The notes under the pieces are model-generated. The model did not search any database. It worked only from the letters and a program-made list of their open reading frames with translations, and was not told the origin of the DNA. Of a stretch of 64,000 nt of DNA, positions 37,601 through 46,106 are shown in pieces. This DNA is from CAVXGU01 sp963761615 (GTDB taxonomy: Bacteria; Acidobacteriota; Vicinamibacteria; Vicinamibacterales; CAVVIG01): NCBI GenBank assembly GCA_963761615.1, contig CAVXGU010000003.1:1550001-1614000 (forward strand), written 5' to 3'. Every line of letters starts with the position of its first letter. The first letter of the stretch is position 1. The position numbers and the translations under genes were made by a program.

Positions 37601-37672
37601 CCCGCATTCGAGAAGCCCCAGGTGATCCTGGATGCTCGGCTGCTCCAGTTCAACCTGTCGCTCACATTCTGA
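34631..37672 (+). CDS. Oar-like TonB-dependent receptor
   Basis: A 1013-residue outer-membrane protein. GTG 34631 is chosen because a G-run sits just upstream and a signal peptide follows (about 1-34, ARA-QQ). A carboxypeptidase-regulatory domain (40-115; GVVHDVSGGVLPGVTVEAASP) precedes a plug (VNDIESLPVGN) and a large barrel ending LLQFNLSLTF, a classic outer-membrane C-terminal Phe. Receptors of this size in Acidobacteria take up oligosaccharides or peptides; the substrate is not shown. A perfect hairpin follows the stop. Confidence 0.9.
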   Translation: MERTVFRWSRRCIVWTVLGIALAGVLALAPAARAQQASGIAGVVHDVSGGVLPGVTVEAASPALIEKTRTVVTDGQGRYNIVDLRPGTYTVTFTLEGFSSVTQPGLVLTAGFTANISPVLKVGNVSENITVAAQAPVVDTQNMRQQKTLNVNDIESLPVGNFGLQTLATMTAGFGATVADVGGTKDTWSAQGSYTFYHGKIGTRASFDGFRAQYLIGAANGQGYITNTDTIQETQLELTGMGAESGSGSTTVNAIPKDGGNLFVGNVNGKFSNSGMQGTNLGSLASYGLTPGQVQRIYRASGSLGGPIKVDTLWFFGAVGRWGTRTSQPGAFFNPLQGQSGVPGTPTLFYPGQPGSPYANTPHGPTPADNFDWNRSHSIRLTWQANPKNRFAFYGDLQKNCRCTSGFTGANAIESQSGWDWWPSGLVEGTWTAPLTNRLLLEAGAEWHVANWINYTQPDVSRDDRSILEQATNYRYGAPNTYTAPIARTGEGAQRLTLSYVTGTHNIKVGITDDEAFNDQSTSRNSPDGLNYDFLNGKPVALEYYAQPWFRQSRISPEIGVFGQDAWTIKRLTLNLGLRLDHEVGGFPAEDVPAGLYVPARHVDALSGVPDWTDINPRVGAVYDIFGNGRTALKVSMGRYNDLSRGDLTERFNPLTSSINSAKRNWNDANGNYIPDCDLANLSANGECGAISNVFFGKYVTSAVTFSDSVTKKNRPYLWDFETELQTQLTQGLSAGVGFNRNWDGSFEAIDNQAVTPSDYDPFCVTVPADSRLPGGGGNQLCGFYDVTPALYGKGTYLDTNSRTYGKRQRYWNGFTFSLDGRLPLHSTVGGSFDIGEQVVNQCFTVDAPNDGGLLSSSGGVGNPYGNPFCNQVTPWSHLADFRIHGTLPLPHGLSVSAIYRNQPGATIAPTYTFSRSQVTFTDGRTAPLNASTATLPIANPTQLIAPRFTELDLSFAKTFQAGWSKVRAGLDLFNALNSNSVETLNSTFGPAFEKPQVILDARLLQFNLSLTF

Positions 37673-37692
37673 ACGTCTCGCGACCGCGCATG

Positions 37693-37718
37693 GGAGGGCC
37701 GTCTGGCGACGGCCCTCC
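37693..37718 (+). terminator. hairpin terminator after Oar-like receptor
   Basis: An 11-bp perfect stem GGAGGGCCGTC / GACGGCCCTCC with loop TGGC, 20 bases after the receptor stop and before the small exported protein gene. Confidence 0.6.
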
Positions 37719-37750
37719 TATGAAACCACTTGCCGTCTGGGGGACCGCAC

Positions 37751-38122
37751 ATGAATCGCCTGCTCGTCTTCGTGCTGTGCTGTTCGATGAGTACCGCGTC
37801 CACGGCGTTCGCCGCAGGAAACCTGCTCCAGTCGGCCGTGAAGGCCGGCGAGCAGGCCGGGAAGGCCGTTCCCGCCACGACGTCCGCCGATCGTCTCCTC
37901 GTCCGATCCAACGCCGTCCCGGCCAACGCGCAGACCGCGCCGGTGCTCGCCCAGCAGCAGGCCGGGACGACGCTCGAGGGGTCCCGCATGGGCAAGGGGA
38001 AGAAGCTCCTCATCGGGATCGGGATCGGGCTGGGGTTCGCGGCCACGGCGTACGCGATCGACCACGGCGTCGAGAACGACACGCCCTCGAGCCGCGGCAA
38101 CCGTCCGTCCACGCCATTTTGA
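37751..38122 (+). CDS. small exported protein of unknown function
   Basis: A 123-residue protein with signal peptide 1-22 (AFA-AG), an Ala/Gln/Val-rich mid part, and a C-terminal hydrophobic helix (KKLLIGIGIGLGFAATAYAI, about 84-103) followed by a polar tail. It therefore probably sits in the membrane. No family recognised. It lies between the receptor terminator and the kinase gene. Confidence 0.65.
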   Translation: MNRLLVFVLCCSMSTASTAFAAGNLLQSAVKAGEQAGKAVPATTSADRLLVRSNAVPANAQTAPVLAQQQAGTTLEGSRMGKGKKLLIGIGIGLGFAATAYAIDHGVENDTPSSRGNRPSTPF

Positions 38123-38214
38123 TAGACGCAGCCGTTCGTCGAAGGCGACCATCCGAGCGGACGACCCCGCGGAGGGGAGAATCGCGGTACGTCAGCGACT
38201 CCGTCTGAACAGCA

Positions 38215-39573
38215 GTGATCAGGCCACCAGACGCGCGCCCGTCACCCAGCACCGGGCTCGTGGTCGGCCTGATCATCACCCTCGTGGCCGTGCTGGCGGA
38301 CGCCTGGTACGTCACCGCGCAGATCTCCCGCCTCCAGACGCTCCAGACGACGCTCGCGGATCGGAGCCGACGAGACTCGCTACAGCTCCTTCGCATCCAG
38401 AACGACCTGAATCAACTCGGCCTGGCCATGCGCGACATGGTCGACGGCGGCGAGCCGTATCCCCTGACCGCGTGGTCTTCGCAATTCGATCGCATCCGGC
38501 GCGATCTCGACGAGGCGATTCGGCTGGAAGGGGACGCGGCGGGGGGGCAGTCCGCCGAGCAGCGGGAGTACCTCAGGCAGTCCATCGTCCAGTTCTGGAA
38601 CGCCTCCGATCGAGTCTTTGCCGAGGCGCGGCGCGGGAGCGCGAGTGACGCGAGGGAGCAGGTGCGCCTGTCGCTCGAGGCGCGTCAGGCCGCGGTGAGC
38701 ACGACCGTGGCCCGACTGCTCGTGCAGAACAACCAGGCCCAGAGCGAGACGGCCGTACAGGTCCAGGCGATCTACGGTCGCGTGCACCGGCAGGTGTACT
38801 GGTTCGTCGCGGCGACGCTGGCGGGAATCCTGTTGACGGGACTGTACGTCATCCGGTCGAATCGTCGGTTGTTCGCGGCGCTCGGTGCGTCGGCGGAGGA
38901 GCGCCGGGAGCTGGCGCAGCAGCTGATCGCGACACGCGAATCGACGCTGCGGGAGATCGCCCGCGAGCTGCACGACGAGCTCGGGCAGGTGCTGACCGCG
39001 ATAGGATCGATGGTCGGCCGGGTGGCCCGGCAGATGCCGGTCGGTTCGGCGCTGCAGACCGATCTCCGGGAGGTGCGGCAGATTGCCCAGGCGACCCTCG
39101 ACAAGGTGCGCGGGCTCTCTCAGTCCCTGCATCCCGGGGCGCTCGAGCAGGCCGGACTGGAAGCGGCCGTCGACTGGCACGTCTCGACCCTGCGCCGCCA
39201 TGCCGGGCTGGACATCGAGTACGAACGGAGCGGACCGGCGAGGGCCGTCGACCAGGCGATCGCGATTCAGGTGTACCGGATCCTTCAGGAGTCGCTCAAC
39301 AATGTGGTCAAGCACGCCGCCGCATCCCGCGTGTACGTGCGGCTGCGGCTGTCGGCCACCCGGCTGGAGCTGGAGGTCGAGGACCGGGGGAAGGGCGTCG
39401 ACCCGCGCGTCGCGCGCCGCGGACTCGGCATCGTCGGCATGCGCGAGCGGGCGGCGCTGGTAGGAGGGACGATCACGTTCGAGCGGCCGGACGCCGGCGG
39501 GACGCTGATGCGGCTGGAGGTGCCGCTCGAGCCGTTCGAGAGCCACGGAGGAGTACACTCGCGTGCCGGCTGA
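38215..39573 (+). CDS. NarL-type sensor histidine kinase (HisKA_3)
   Basis: A 452-residue kinase with TM1 about 14-33, a helical periplasmic domain (35-192), TM2 about 195-213, a coiled stretch and HisKA_3 His253 (ARELHDELGQVLTAIGSM). The HATPase_c domain has QESLNNVVKHA and GLGIVGMRERAALVGG. GTG start. It overlaps the regulator gene by 11 bases. The helical sensor resembles four-helix-bundle input domains; the ligand is unknown. Confidence 0.9.
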   Translation: MIRPPDARPSPSTGLVVGLIITLVAVLADAWYVTAQISRLQTLQTTLADRSRRDSLQLLRIQNDLNQLGLAMRDMVDGGEPYPLTAWSSQFDRIRRDLDEAIRLEGDAAGGQSAEQREYLRQSIVQFWNASDRVFAEARRGSASDAREQVRLSLEARQAAVSTTVARLLVQNNQAQSETAVQVQAIYGRVHRQVYWFVAATLAGILLTGLYVIRSNRRLFAALGASAEERRELAQQLIATRESTLREIARELHDELGQVLTAIGSMVGRVARQMPVGSALQTDLREVRQIAQATLDKVRGLSQSLHPGALEQAGLEAAVDWHVSTLRRHAGLDIEYERSGPARAVDQAIAIQVYRILQESLNNVVKHAAASRVYVRLRLSATRLELEVEDRGKGVDPRVARRGLGIVGMRERAALVGGTITFERPDAGGTLMRLEVPLEPFESHGGVHSRAG

Positions 39574-40204
39574 TCGGCGCATCACGGTGCTGCTGGCCGA
39601 CGATCACGCCTTGGTGCGCCGGGGATTCCGACGCATCCTCGAAGACGATCCCTCCATCGTCGTGGTCGGCGAGGCCAGCGACGCGGATGAGGCCGTTCGT
39701 CTGGCGCTCGAGTTGAAACCGCGCGCGGTGGTCATGGACTGCGCGATGCCCGGCGCGAGCGGCCTGGAGGCGACCCGCGAGATCCTGGCCCGGCTCCCGC
39801 GCACGGCCGTGCTGATGCTGAGCATGCACGACGAGGACACGCTCGTCCGGCAGGCGCTCGACTCGGGTGCGCGCGGCTACCTGCTGAAGAGCGCGCTCGA
39901 TCTCGACCTGGCCGAGGCCGTCAAGCGCGCCGTGGCGGGCCGGCAGGTTCTGGATCCCGCGCTGGAGCGCGTGCGGACGAGCGACCTCAAAGGCGACCAC
40001 GGGTCCGCGCTCACGGCCCGGGAGCTCGAGGTGCTGCAGTTGATCGTCGCGGGCCGTTCGAACCGCGAGATCGCCGCCGGGCTGCACCTGAGCATCAACA
40101 CGGTGTCGGTGCACCGGGCCAACATCATGAACGCGCTGGGCGTGCACAAGACGGCGGAGCTCGTGACCTACGCCATCCGGCACGGCCTGGTGACGCTCCC
40201 GTGA
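39563..40204 (+). CDS. NarL/FixJ-family response regulator
   Basis: A 213-residue regulator with Asp59 in VVMDCAMPG, Lys in YLLKSA, and a C-terminal LuxR helix-turn-helix (LTARELEVLQLIVAGRSNREIA, SINTVSVHRANIMNALGVH). GTG 39563 follows GGAGGAG and lies inside the kinase end. Its stop overlaps the next gene start (GTGA), tying the CRTAC1 protein to this signalling pair. Confidence 0.93.
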   Translation: MPADRRITVLLADDHALVRRGFRRILEDDPSIVVVGEASDADEAVRLALELKPRAVVMDCAMPGASGLEATREILARLPRTAVLMLSMHDEDTLVRQALDSGARGYLLKSALDLDLAEAVKRAVAGRQVLDPALERVRTSDLKGDHGSALTARELEVLQLIVAGRSNREIAAGLHLSINTVSVHRANIMNALGVHKTAELVTYAIRHGLVTLP

Positions 40205-41901
40205 ACAGACGCCGGTTCCTGAGTGGGCTGTGCGGGGCGTCGCTCGCGCCTTGGCTGGTCCGCCTCGACGCGGGCGCGGCGCGATCGCCGGGACTGACGC
40301 TCACCGACGTCACGACGAAGGCCGGGCTGCAGTTCCGGCACAACAGCGGCGCGTATGGCGGCAAGCTCCTGCCCGAGACGATGGGACCGGGGTGTGCGTT
40401 TCTCGACTTCGACGCCGACGGCTGGCAGGACATCCTGCTCGTGAACGGGATGGACTGGCCGGGCCACCGGCGCGCGCGCTCGACCCTCCAGCTCTATCGC
40501 AACAACCGCGACGGCACGTTCACGGACGTGACGCGGGCGGCCGGACTCGACGTCGAGCTGTACGGCATGGGCGTCGCGGTGGGCGACTGGAACAACGACG
40601 GCTTTCCGGATCTCCTGATCACCTGCGTGGGACAGAACCACCTCTTCCGGAACACCGGACGCGGCACGTTCGTCGACGTGACGCGGGCGAGCGGTCTCGA
40701 CGGGCGGATCGCGTTCAGCACGTCGGCCGCCTGGATCGACATCGACCGGGACGGCTTCCTCGACCTGTTCGTCTGCAACTATGTGAAGTGGTCGCCCGAA
40801 CACGACGTCTTCTGCAGCCTGGACGGACGGCGGAAATCGTACTGCACGCCGGAGGCCTACCGCGGCGAGACGTGCTGGCTGTTTCGGAACAACCGCGACG
40901 GCACCTTCACCGACGTCACGGCGTCGAGCGGCGTGTTCGACTCGAGCTCCAAGTCGCTCGGGGTGGTGGTCCTGGACATCGACCAGGACGGGTGGCCCGA
41001 CCTGTTCGTCGCCAACGACACGCAGCCGAACAAGCTGTATCGCAATCAGCGGGACGGATCGTTTCGCGAGGGCGCGGTGGAGGCCGGACTGGCTCTGGAC
41101 CGCGACGGCAGGGCGCGGGCGGGCATGGGCGTCGACGCCGCCGACCTCGACGGCTCCGGACTCCAGACGCTGGTCGTCACCAACTTCGACAACGAGATGA
41201 TCGGACTCTACCGGCCGCGCGGGCATGGCATCTACGAGGACGTGGCCCTGCAGGCCGGCGTGGGCGCCGCCTCGCAGAACACGCTCGGCTTCGGATGTCT
41301 GTTCGCCGACCTGGACCTCGACGGCGCGCAGGATCTCGTCGTGGTCAACGGGCACATCGACGACACCGTGCGCAACATCCGGGGCAACGTCGGCTACGCC
41401 CAGGCGCCGCAGCTGTTCATGAACCAAGGGGGCGCCGTGTTCCGCGACAGGGCAGCCGAGGCTGGCGCCGATTTCGCGCGCCCGATCGTGGGCCGAGGCC
41501 TGGCTTACGGCGATTTCGACGGCGACGGCGATCTCGATCTCCTCGTGACCACGAACAACGGCCCCGCACGGCTGTTTCGGAACGACGTGACCCCGGGGCA
41601 CCGGAGCGTTCGCTTCCGCCTGGTCGGCACCGTGTCGAATCGCGATGGTATCGGCGCGACGGTGCGCATCGTCTGTGGCGGACGGCCGCAAACGAGGTTC
41701 GTCAAGAGCGGCGGCAGCTACTTGTCGCAATCCGAAATGCCGCTGACCTTCGGTGTCGGGCGCGAAGGGCGGGTGGAGCGGGCGACCGTCACCTGGCCCA
41801 CTGGCCGCAGCGAGGAATTCAGGAACCTGGAAACCGGTGCGGCGTACACCTGCACGGAGGGCAAGGGCCTGGCCCTCGACCGGCGTTTTCCGGTCACCTG
41901 A
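40201..41901 (+). CDS. CRTAC1-like FG-GAP/ASPIC protein in a two-component operon
   Basis: A 566-residue protein. The start MNRRRFLSGL resembles a twin-arginine signal. FG-GAP motifs with Ca loops follow (DFDADGWQD, DWNNDGFPD, DIDRDGFLD, DIDQDGWPD, DLDLDGAQD, DFDGDGDLD), and the C-terminal ASPIC/UnbV domain has NRDGIGATV and VKSGGSYLSQSEMPLTFGVG. GTG overlaps the regulator stop (GTGA). Operon position suggests it is the output or a signal-binding component of the 38215-40204 pair (inference). Confidence 0.9.
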   Translation: MNRRRFLSGLCGASLAPWLVRLDAGAARSPGLTLTDVTTKAGLQFRHNSGAYGGKLLPETMGPGCAFLDFDADGWQDILLVNGMDWPGHRRARSTLQLYRNNRDGTFTDVTRAAGLDVELYGMGVAVGDWNNDGFPDLLITCVGQNHLFRNTGRGTFVDVTRASGLDGRIAFSTSAAWIDIDRDGFLDLFVCNYVKWSPEHDVFCSLDGRRKSYCTPEAYRGETCWLFRNNRDGTFTDVTASSGVFDSSSKSLGVVVLDIDQDGWPDLFVANDTQPNKLYRNQRDGSFREGAVEAGLALDRDGRARAGMGVDAADLDGSGLQTLVVTNFDNEMIGLYRPRGHGIYEDVALQAGVGAASQNTLGFGCLFADLDLDGAQDLVVVNGHIDDTVRNIRGNVGYAQAPQLFMNQGGAVFRDRAAEAGADFARPIVGRGLAYGDFDGDGDLDLLVTTNNGPARLFRNDVTPGHRSVRFRLVGTVSNRDGIGATVRIVCGGRPQTRFVKSGGSYLSQSEMPLTFGVGREGRVERATVTWPTGRSEEFRNLETGAAYTCTEGKGLALDRRFPVT

Positions 41902-42050
41902 CAGGGTGGGCGTCCCTCGTGAAGGCACAGCCTACCTAGCCCCGGACGGGTTTGCACTACTCGGTTCGTGGTATTGTCCCGCCGCCCGCCGTTGCCTAGA
42001 GTGAGCGCTCCGCCGGATTCGCCGCGGCGCGCCAGATGGAGGTGAGACCG

Positions 42051-43029
42051 ATGTCGGAGTCGATCGGCATGTCGTTCGCAGCGGGCAGCGCAGCGTCCGA
42101 GCCCGTCTCGTGCTCCTACCTGCACACATACAGCCGGTCCCGGCGCGTGACCGTGATGGTGCTGGCCATGCTGGGCGGCCTGCTGGTCGCGGGATTCTGG
42201 AACGCGCGGCTGGCTGACGGGTTCGGCCGCAACGTGGTCGCGGGACACACCCTGGGGGACCCCACCGCGCTCAGCGTGACGTTCGCGCAGAACGGGTTCG
42301 GGTTCGGCTTCCTGTTCGCCGCCGTGGCCGGTCTGGCCGCGACGTTCACGGCGTGCAATTGCGTGGTGTTCGCCATGCTGCCCGGTCTCGCCGCGACCGG
42401 CACCGTCCGTTCGCGCCGGCCGTCCCTCACCGCGCTCGGTGTCTTCGCTGCCTCGGTGATGCTGGTGGGCGCGGTGTACGGAACCTTCATCGGCTTTCTC
42501 GGCCCCGACGGGATTCAGGCGTTCAACTCGCGGGCGGTCCGTTCGGCGCAGGCCAGTACCGATCTTTTCCGTGATCGGTCTCCTGATGGTGCTGTGGGGC
42601 GCCCTCGAACTCGGCTTCTTCGACGGCATCCGCCGGCGGGTCCCGCCGGAGACGCGTGCGTTCTTCGCGCAGCCGACGACAAGGGCCGGCCTCCTGGGCC
42701 TGCTGGTGGGAGCGTTCGCGATCGGACGGCCGTTTCCGGTGATGCGTGACTTCCTGGTCTATGCGGCGACGGCGCACAACCCGTTCTACGGCGCGGCCGT
42801 GATGATGATCCAGGAGCTCGGGCAAATCGCCCTGATGGTCGTCCTCCTGCTGGTCCTGGTCTACGGGTTCGGCTCACGGCTCACGCGCTGGGTGACGACC
42901 CGACCGCAGCAGGTGACGTTGGTCACGGCGATCGCCCTCATCGCCGGGGGGACCTTCTTCCTCTATTACTGGGGACTGGCGCCGGCCTTCAACATCGGAC
43001 GGTGGGGCTTCCGGCTCGGGTGGTACTGA
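42051..43029 (+). CDS. CcdA/DsbD-like membrane protein, apparent +1 frameshift
   Basis: ATG 42051 follows GGAGG with 8-base spacing. About seven to eight hydrophobic helices; the segment FTACNCVVFAMLPGL carries a Cys pair in a helix, as in CcdA-type thiol transporters, and IGRPFPVMRDFLVYAA is also CcdA-like. The frame changes near 42561 (ACC-G-ATC), with one surplus base before IFSVIGLLMVLWG. The corrected product is 325 residues. CcdA-like proteins move reducing equivalents across the membrane; the partner is unknown. The uncorrected frame would stop after 42740. Confidence 0.68.
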
Positions 43030-43081
43030 ACGCCGACGGGACCACACGACGCTGCGTTGGCGCGCGGCGGTGGCCTAGAAT

Positions 43082-44419
43082 GTGCCCATGCAGCAATACG
43101 TGAACCGCGTCGTCGACCTCCTCGACCCGGAGCTCAACCGGATCGACAACATGACGGTGGAGCAGGCGCGCGCCAGCGTGCTCGGCGCCGATCCGGACGC
43201 CGTCGGCCGCATTCAGGGCTCGTTCGCCCTCGTCGCGTGGCGCGGGGTGGCGGTTCGCCTGGCCCGCTCGCTGGATCGGCCGATGCGCTACTTTCTCGCC
43301 AAGCGCCACGAGGGCCCGGCGCTCTACGTGTCCGACCGGATTGACACGCTGCACGAAGCCCTGGTCAGAGACGGCCTCGGCGACCAGTTCCACCCCAGCT
43401 ACACCCGCATGGTTCCGGCTCATCACGTGGTCGAGCTCGAACTGGTCGGCTGCCCGGACCCCGACCCGAATTACGTGCGGTTCTTCGCTCCGACACGGGA
43501 GACCCTTCCCGAGGATCTCGACGAAATCGGCCGCCGCTACGTCGACGCGCTGGCTCACGAGGTCGCGAAGTGGCTCCTGCGGGTCGACCGGGAATCGCGG
43601 GGAACGGCGCCGATCGGCGTCGCGTTCTCCGGCGGCATCGACAGCGGGTCGGTCTTCCTGGTCATCTATCACGTGATGCGGTCGCTCGGGCTCTCGCCGG
43701 CCCGGCTGAAGGCGTTCGTCCTGGACCTCGGTCAGGGACCGGATCGCGATCAGGCCCGCCAGTTCCTCGCCGAGCTCGGGCTGTCGATGTTCCTCGAGGA
43801 AGTGGACGCACCGGTCGATGCGCTCGACGTGAGCGAAGCCATACGGGTGCTCGAGGACTACAAGCCTCTCGACGTCCAGTGCGGGGCGATGGCCCTGCGG
43901 CTCTGTCGCGGCATCCGCGAGCGGTATCCGGACTGGCGCTATCTGGCCGACGGCGACGGAGGGGATGAGAACCTCAAGGACTACCCCATCGAGGAAAACC
44001 CCGAGCTCACGATCCGAAGTGTCCTCGGCAACTCCATGCTCTACCAGGAGGGGTGGGGTGTCGGGCGGATCAAGCACTCCCTCACCTACAGCGGCGGTCT
44101 GAGCCGCAGCTACGTGCGCACCTACGCGCCGGCGCGACGCTGGGGATTCGAAGGCTTCAGTCCCTACACACGGCCGTCCGTGGTCGCCGTGGCCGAAGGC
44201 ATTCCATTCACGGCGATCACCGGCTCGGACGTGTCGGCGCTGTATGCGCTCAAGGGGGAGATCGTCAGACGCGGCGTGAAGACCCTGACGGGCTTCGCGA
44301 TGCCCGTGTTCCCGAAGCGCCGGTTCCAGCACGGCGCGATGCCGGCGGACGCGATGCGCGCACGCCTCGACGCCGACGAAGCGCGCTGCCGCCGGCTCTT
44401 CCACGCGCTGTACGCGTGA
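43082..44419 (+). CDS. asparagine-synthase-like adenylating enzyme with degenerate amidotransferase domain
   Basis: A 445-residue protein. The synthetase domain has the ATP PP-loop SGGIDSGS (183-190), LADGDGGDENL and a C-terminal KRRFQHGAM. The N-terminal 100 residues resemble the tail of the class II amidotransferase fold (GRIQGSFALVAWRG, LYVSDRIDTLHEAL) but lack the catalytic Cys2. Glutamine use is therefore unlikely, and the enzyme may adenylate a carboxylate for amide or ring formation as beta-lactam synthetase does. Start ATG 43082 or 43088. It lies in a possible biosynthetic region. Confidence 0.8.
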   Translation: MPMQQYVNRVVDLLDPELNRIDNMTVEQARASVLGADPDAVGRIQGSFALVAWRGVAVRLARSLDRPMRYFLAKRHEGPALYVSDRIDTLHEALVRDGLGDQFHPSYTRMVPAHHVVELELVGCPDPDPNYVRFFAPTRETLPEDLDEIGRRYVDALAHEVAKWLLRVDRESRGTAPIGVAFSGGIDSGSVFLVIYHVMRSLGLSPARLKAFVLDLGQGPDRDQARQFLAELGLSMFLEEVDAPVDALDVSEAIRVLEDYKPLDVQCGAMALRLCRGIRERYPDWRYLADGDGGDENLKDYPIEENPELTIRSVLGNSMLYQEGWGVGRIKHSLTYSGGLSRSYVRTYAPARRWGFEGFSPYTRPSVVAVAEGIPFTAITGSDVSALYALKGEIVRRGVKTLTGFAMPVFPKRRFQHGAMPADAMRARLDADEARCRRLFHALYA

Positions 44420-44441
44420 TTCCGCAGCGGGCCAGATCGCG

Positions 44442-45017
44442 TCAGGCGACGGCGGGGTCGCCGCGGCGCTCCCACGAGCACGTGCATTGCTGCGCGGAGG
44501 CCTCGGTGGGCAGCGGGAACATGTGGTAGTACATCGCGACCGCCATCGGGACGAAAACGACCGTGTTGTAGAACAGGTGAAGCTCCACGCGCGGCACCCA
44601 GAGCTGGAGCAGGCTGGTCGGGACCGCCCGTCCGGCCAGATAGTGTCCCGTCAGCGCCTGTATGAACAGCAGCAGGTGCTCGATGTGGTGGAAGAACTGC
44701 AGCACGAGCGACGCCGTCCACCATCGTCGTTCGACCGGGTTCGTGAACCCGGGCCGCAGGATCCAGAGGCCGATCAGCATCACGAGCGCATAGAAGTAGT
44801 GAAGCGACTCGGTCCTCATCAGCCAGGGGAAGAAGTACCCCAGGAAGCCCATCGCCTTCGGCACGGGCCAGCCCAGCACGTAGACCTGGAAGCCCTGAAA
44901 CAGATGTTCGAGCCAGTGGAACAGGACGATCGCGAGGAACACCTGCAGCGCGATTTCGTGCCGCGGTCCGTTCAGCGTCTCGAGCCAATGAGGGCGGTTC
45001 TTCCTGGTATCGGCCAC
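44442..45017 (-). CDS. His-rich polytopic membrane protein
   Basis: A 191-residue protein with about five membrane helices. Paired histidines lie within or at the ends of helices (LFHWLEHLFQ, QFFHHIEHLL, VELHLFYN, YYHMF), a pattern seen in haem or di-iron membrane proteins. GTG 45017 is chosen because AGGAGG lies 5 bases upstream. It diverges from the radical SAM gene and is convergent with the asparagine-synthase-like gene. No named family recognised; metal or haem binding is inferred from the His arrangement. Confidence 0.65.
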   Translation of the reverse strand: MADTRKNRPHWLETLNGPRHEIALQVFLAIVLFHWLEHLFQGFQVYVLGWPVPKAMGFLGYFFPWLMRTESLHYFYALVMLIGLWILRPGFTNPVERRWWTASLVLQFFHHIEHLLLFIQALTGHYLAGRAVPTSLLQLWVPRVELHLFYNTVVFVPMAVAMYYHMFPLPTEASAQQCTCSWERRGDPAVA

Positions 45018-45096
45018 GGCTGCCTCCTGGCGGATGTGACGAGCGGCGCTAGTATAGGGTCGGCTTCGGTGACTGCGGCAATCCTCTAAATGCACT

Positions 45097-46106
45097 ATGG
45101 CGTCCTATCCCGCCCGCGACGGTGATCGCGACGGGTTCGTCCTTGCCCGGCGGGAGCCGCGTCCCTGGCGCGACCCCTGGCTCCCTCCGGCGCTGACGGT
45201 GGAGAGGGAGCGGACCCGCGAGGGCGTCAGCGTACCGGTCGCGACGGCCTTCCTGACCGGACGGGAGTGTCCATGGCGCTGCGTGATGTGCGACCTGTGG
45301 CGCGGTACGACTGTGGAAGATACGCCGCGCGGCGCCATTGCGGCGCAGGTGCGCGCGGCGCGGGCGGCTCTCAGGGACCAACGCCCGTTCGTGCGCACGA
45401 TGAAGCTGTACAACTCCGGCAGCTTCTTCGATCCTCGCGCGGTGCCGGACGCCGACTACGAGGACATCGCGGTGGCGGTCTCCGGCCTGGAGCGCCTGAT
45501 CGTGGAGTCCCACCCCGCGCTCGTCGGCCCCCGGCTGGACCGACTGCTCGATGCCCTGCAGCGCCGGGCCCTGCCCACCCCTCCCCGCCTGGAAGTCGCG
45601 ATGGGGCTCGAGACGGCGCACCCCGACGCCCTCGAGCGCCTGAACAAGAGAATGAGCGTGCCCATGTTCTCGGCGGCCGCGGCGGAGCTCCGTCGGCGGG
45701 ATGTCGACCTCCGCGTGTTTCTGCTGGTTCGAGCCGCCGTTCGTTCCAGATGCCGAACAGCGTGCCTGGCTGCTGCGATCCGTCGACCACGCCCTCTCGT
45801 GCGGCGCGTCCGTCGTCTCGCTGATTCCGACCCGTTCCGGGAACGGTGCGATGGAGGTGCTGGCGTCCTGGGGAGTCTTCCGGGAGCCGCGTCTCGACGA
45901 GATCGAGCGGGCTTTCGAGGACGCGCTCGACGCGACGCGAGGCCGTGGCCGGGTCTTCGTCGACGTGTGGGATCTCGAACGCTTCAGCCCATGTCCGCCA
46001 CTGCCGCGACGCGCGGCGCGCGCGGCTGGCGACGATGAACCTGGAACAGCGCGTCGTGCCGGCGGTCCCGTGCGGACGCTGCGACGCACGATTGGGAGGG
46101 CGATGA
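45097..46106 (+). CDS. radical SAM protein, RaSEA/TIGR01210-like, two apparent +1 frameshifts
   Basis: The radical SAM cluster CPWRCVMC (CxxxCxxC) lies at about residues 59-66, followed by GLETAHPDALERLNKRM. After VFLLV the continuation EPPFVPDAEQRAW is one frame on (surplus base at 45730, GTT-C-GAG). After RFSPC the continuation RHCRDARRARLATMNLEQ is again one frame on (surplus base at 45995/45996, TGT-C-CGC). The corrected product is 335 residues, ends with CRHC and CGRC pairs, and stops in an ATGA overlap with the halogenase-like gene. Archaeal relatives act in archaeosine synthesis; the role here is unknown. Confidence 0.72.
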
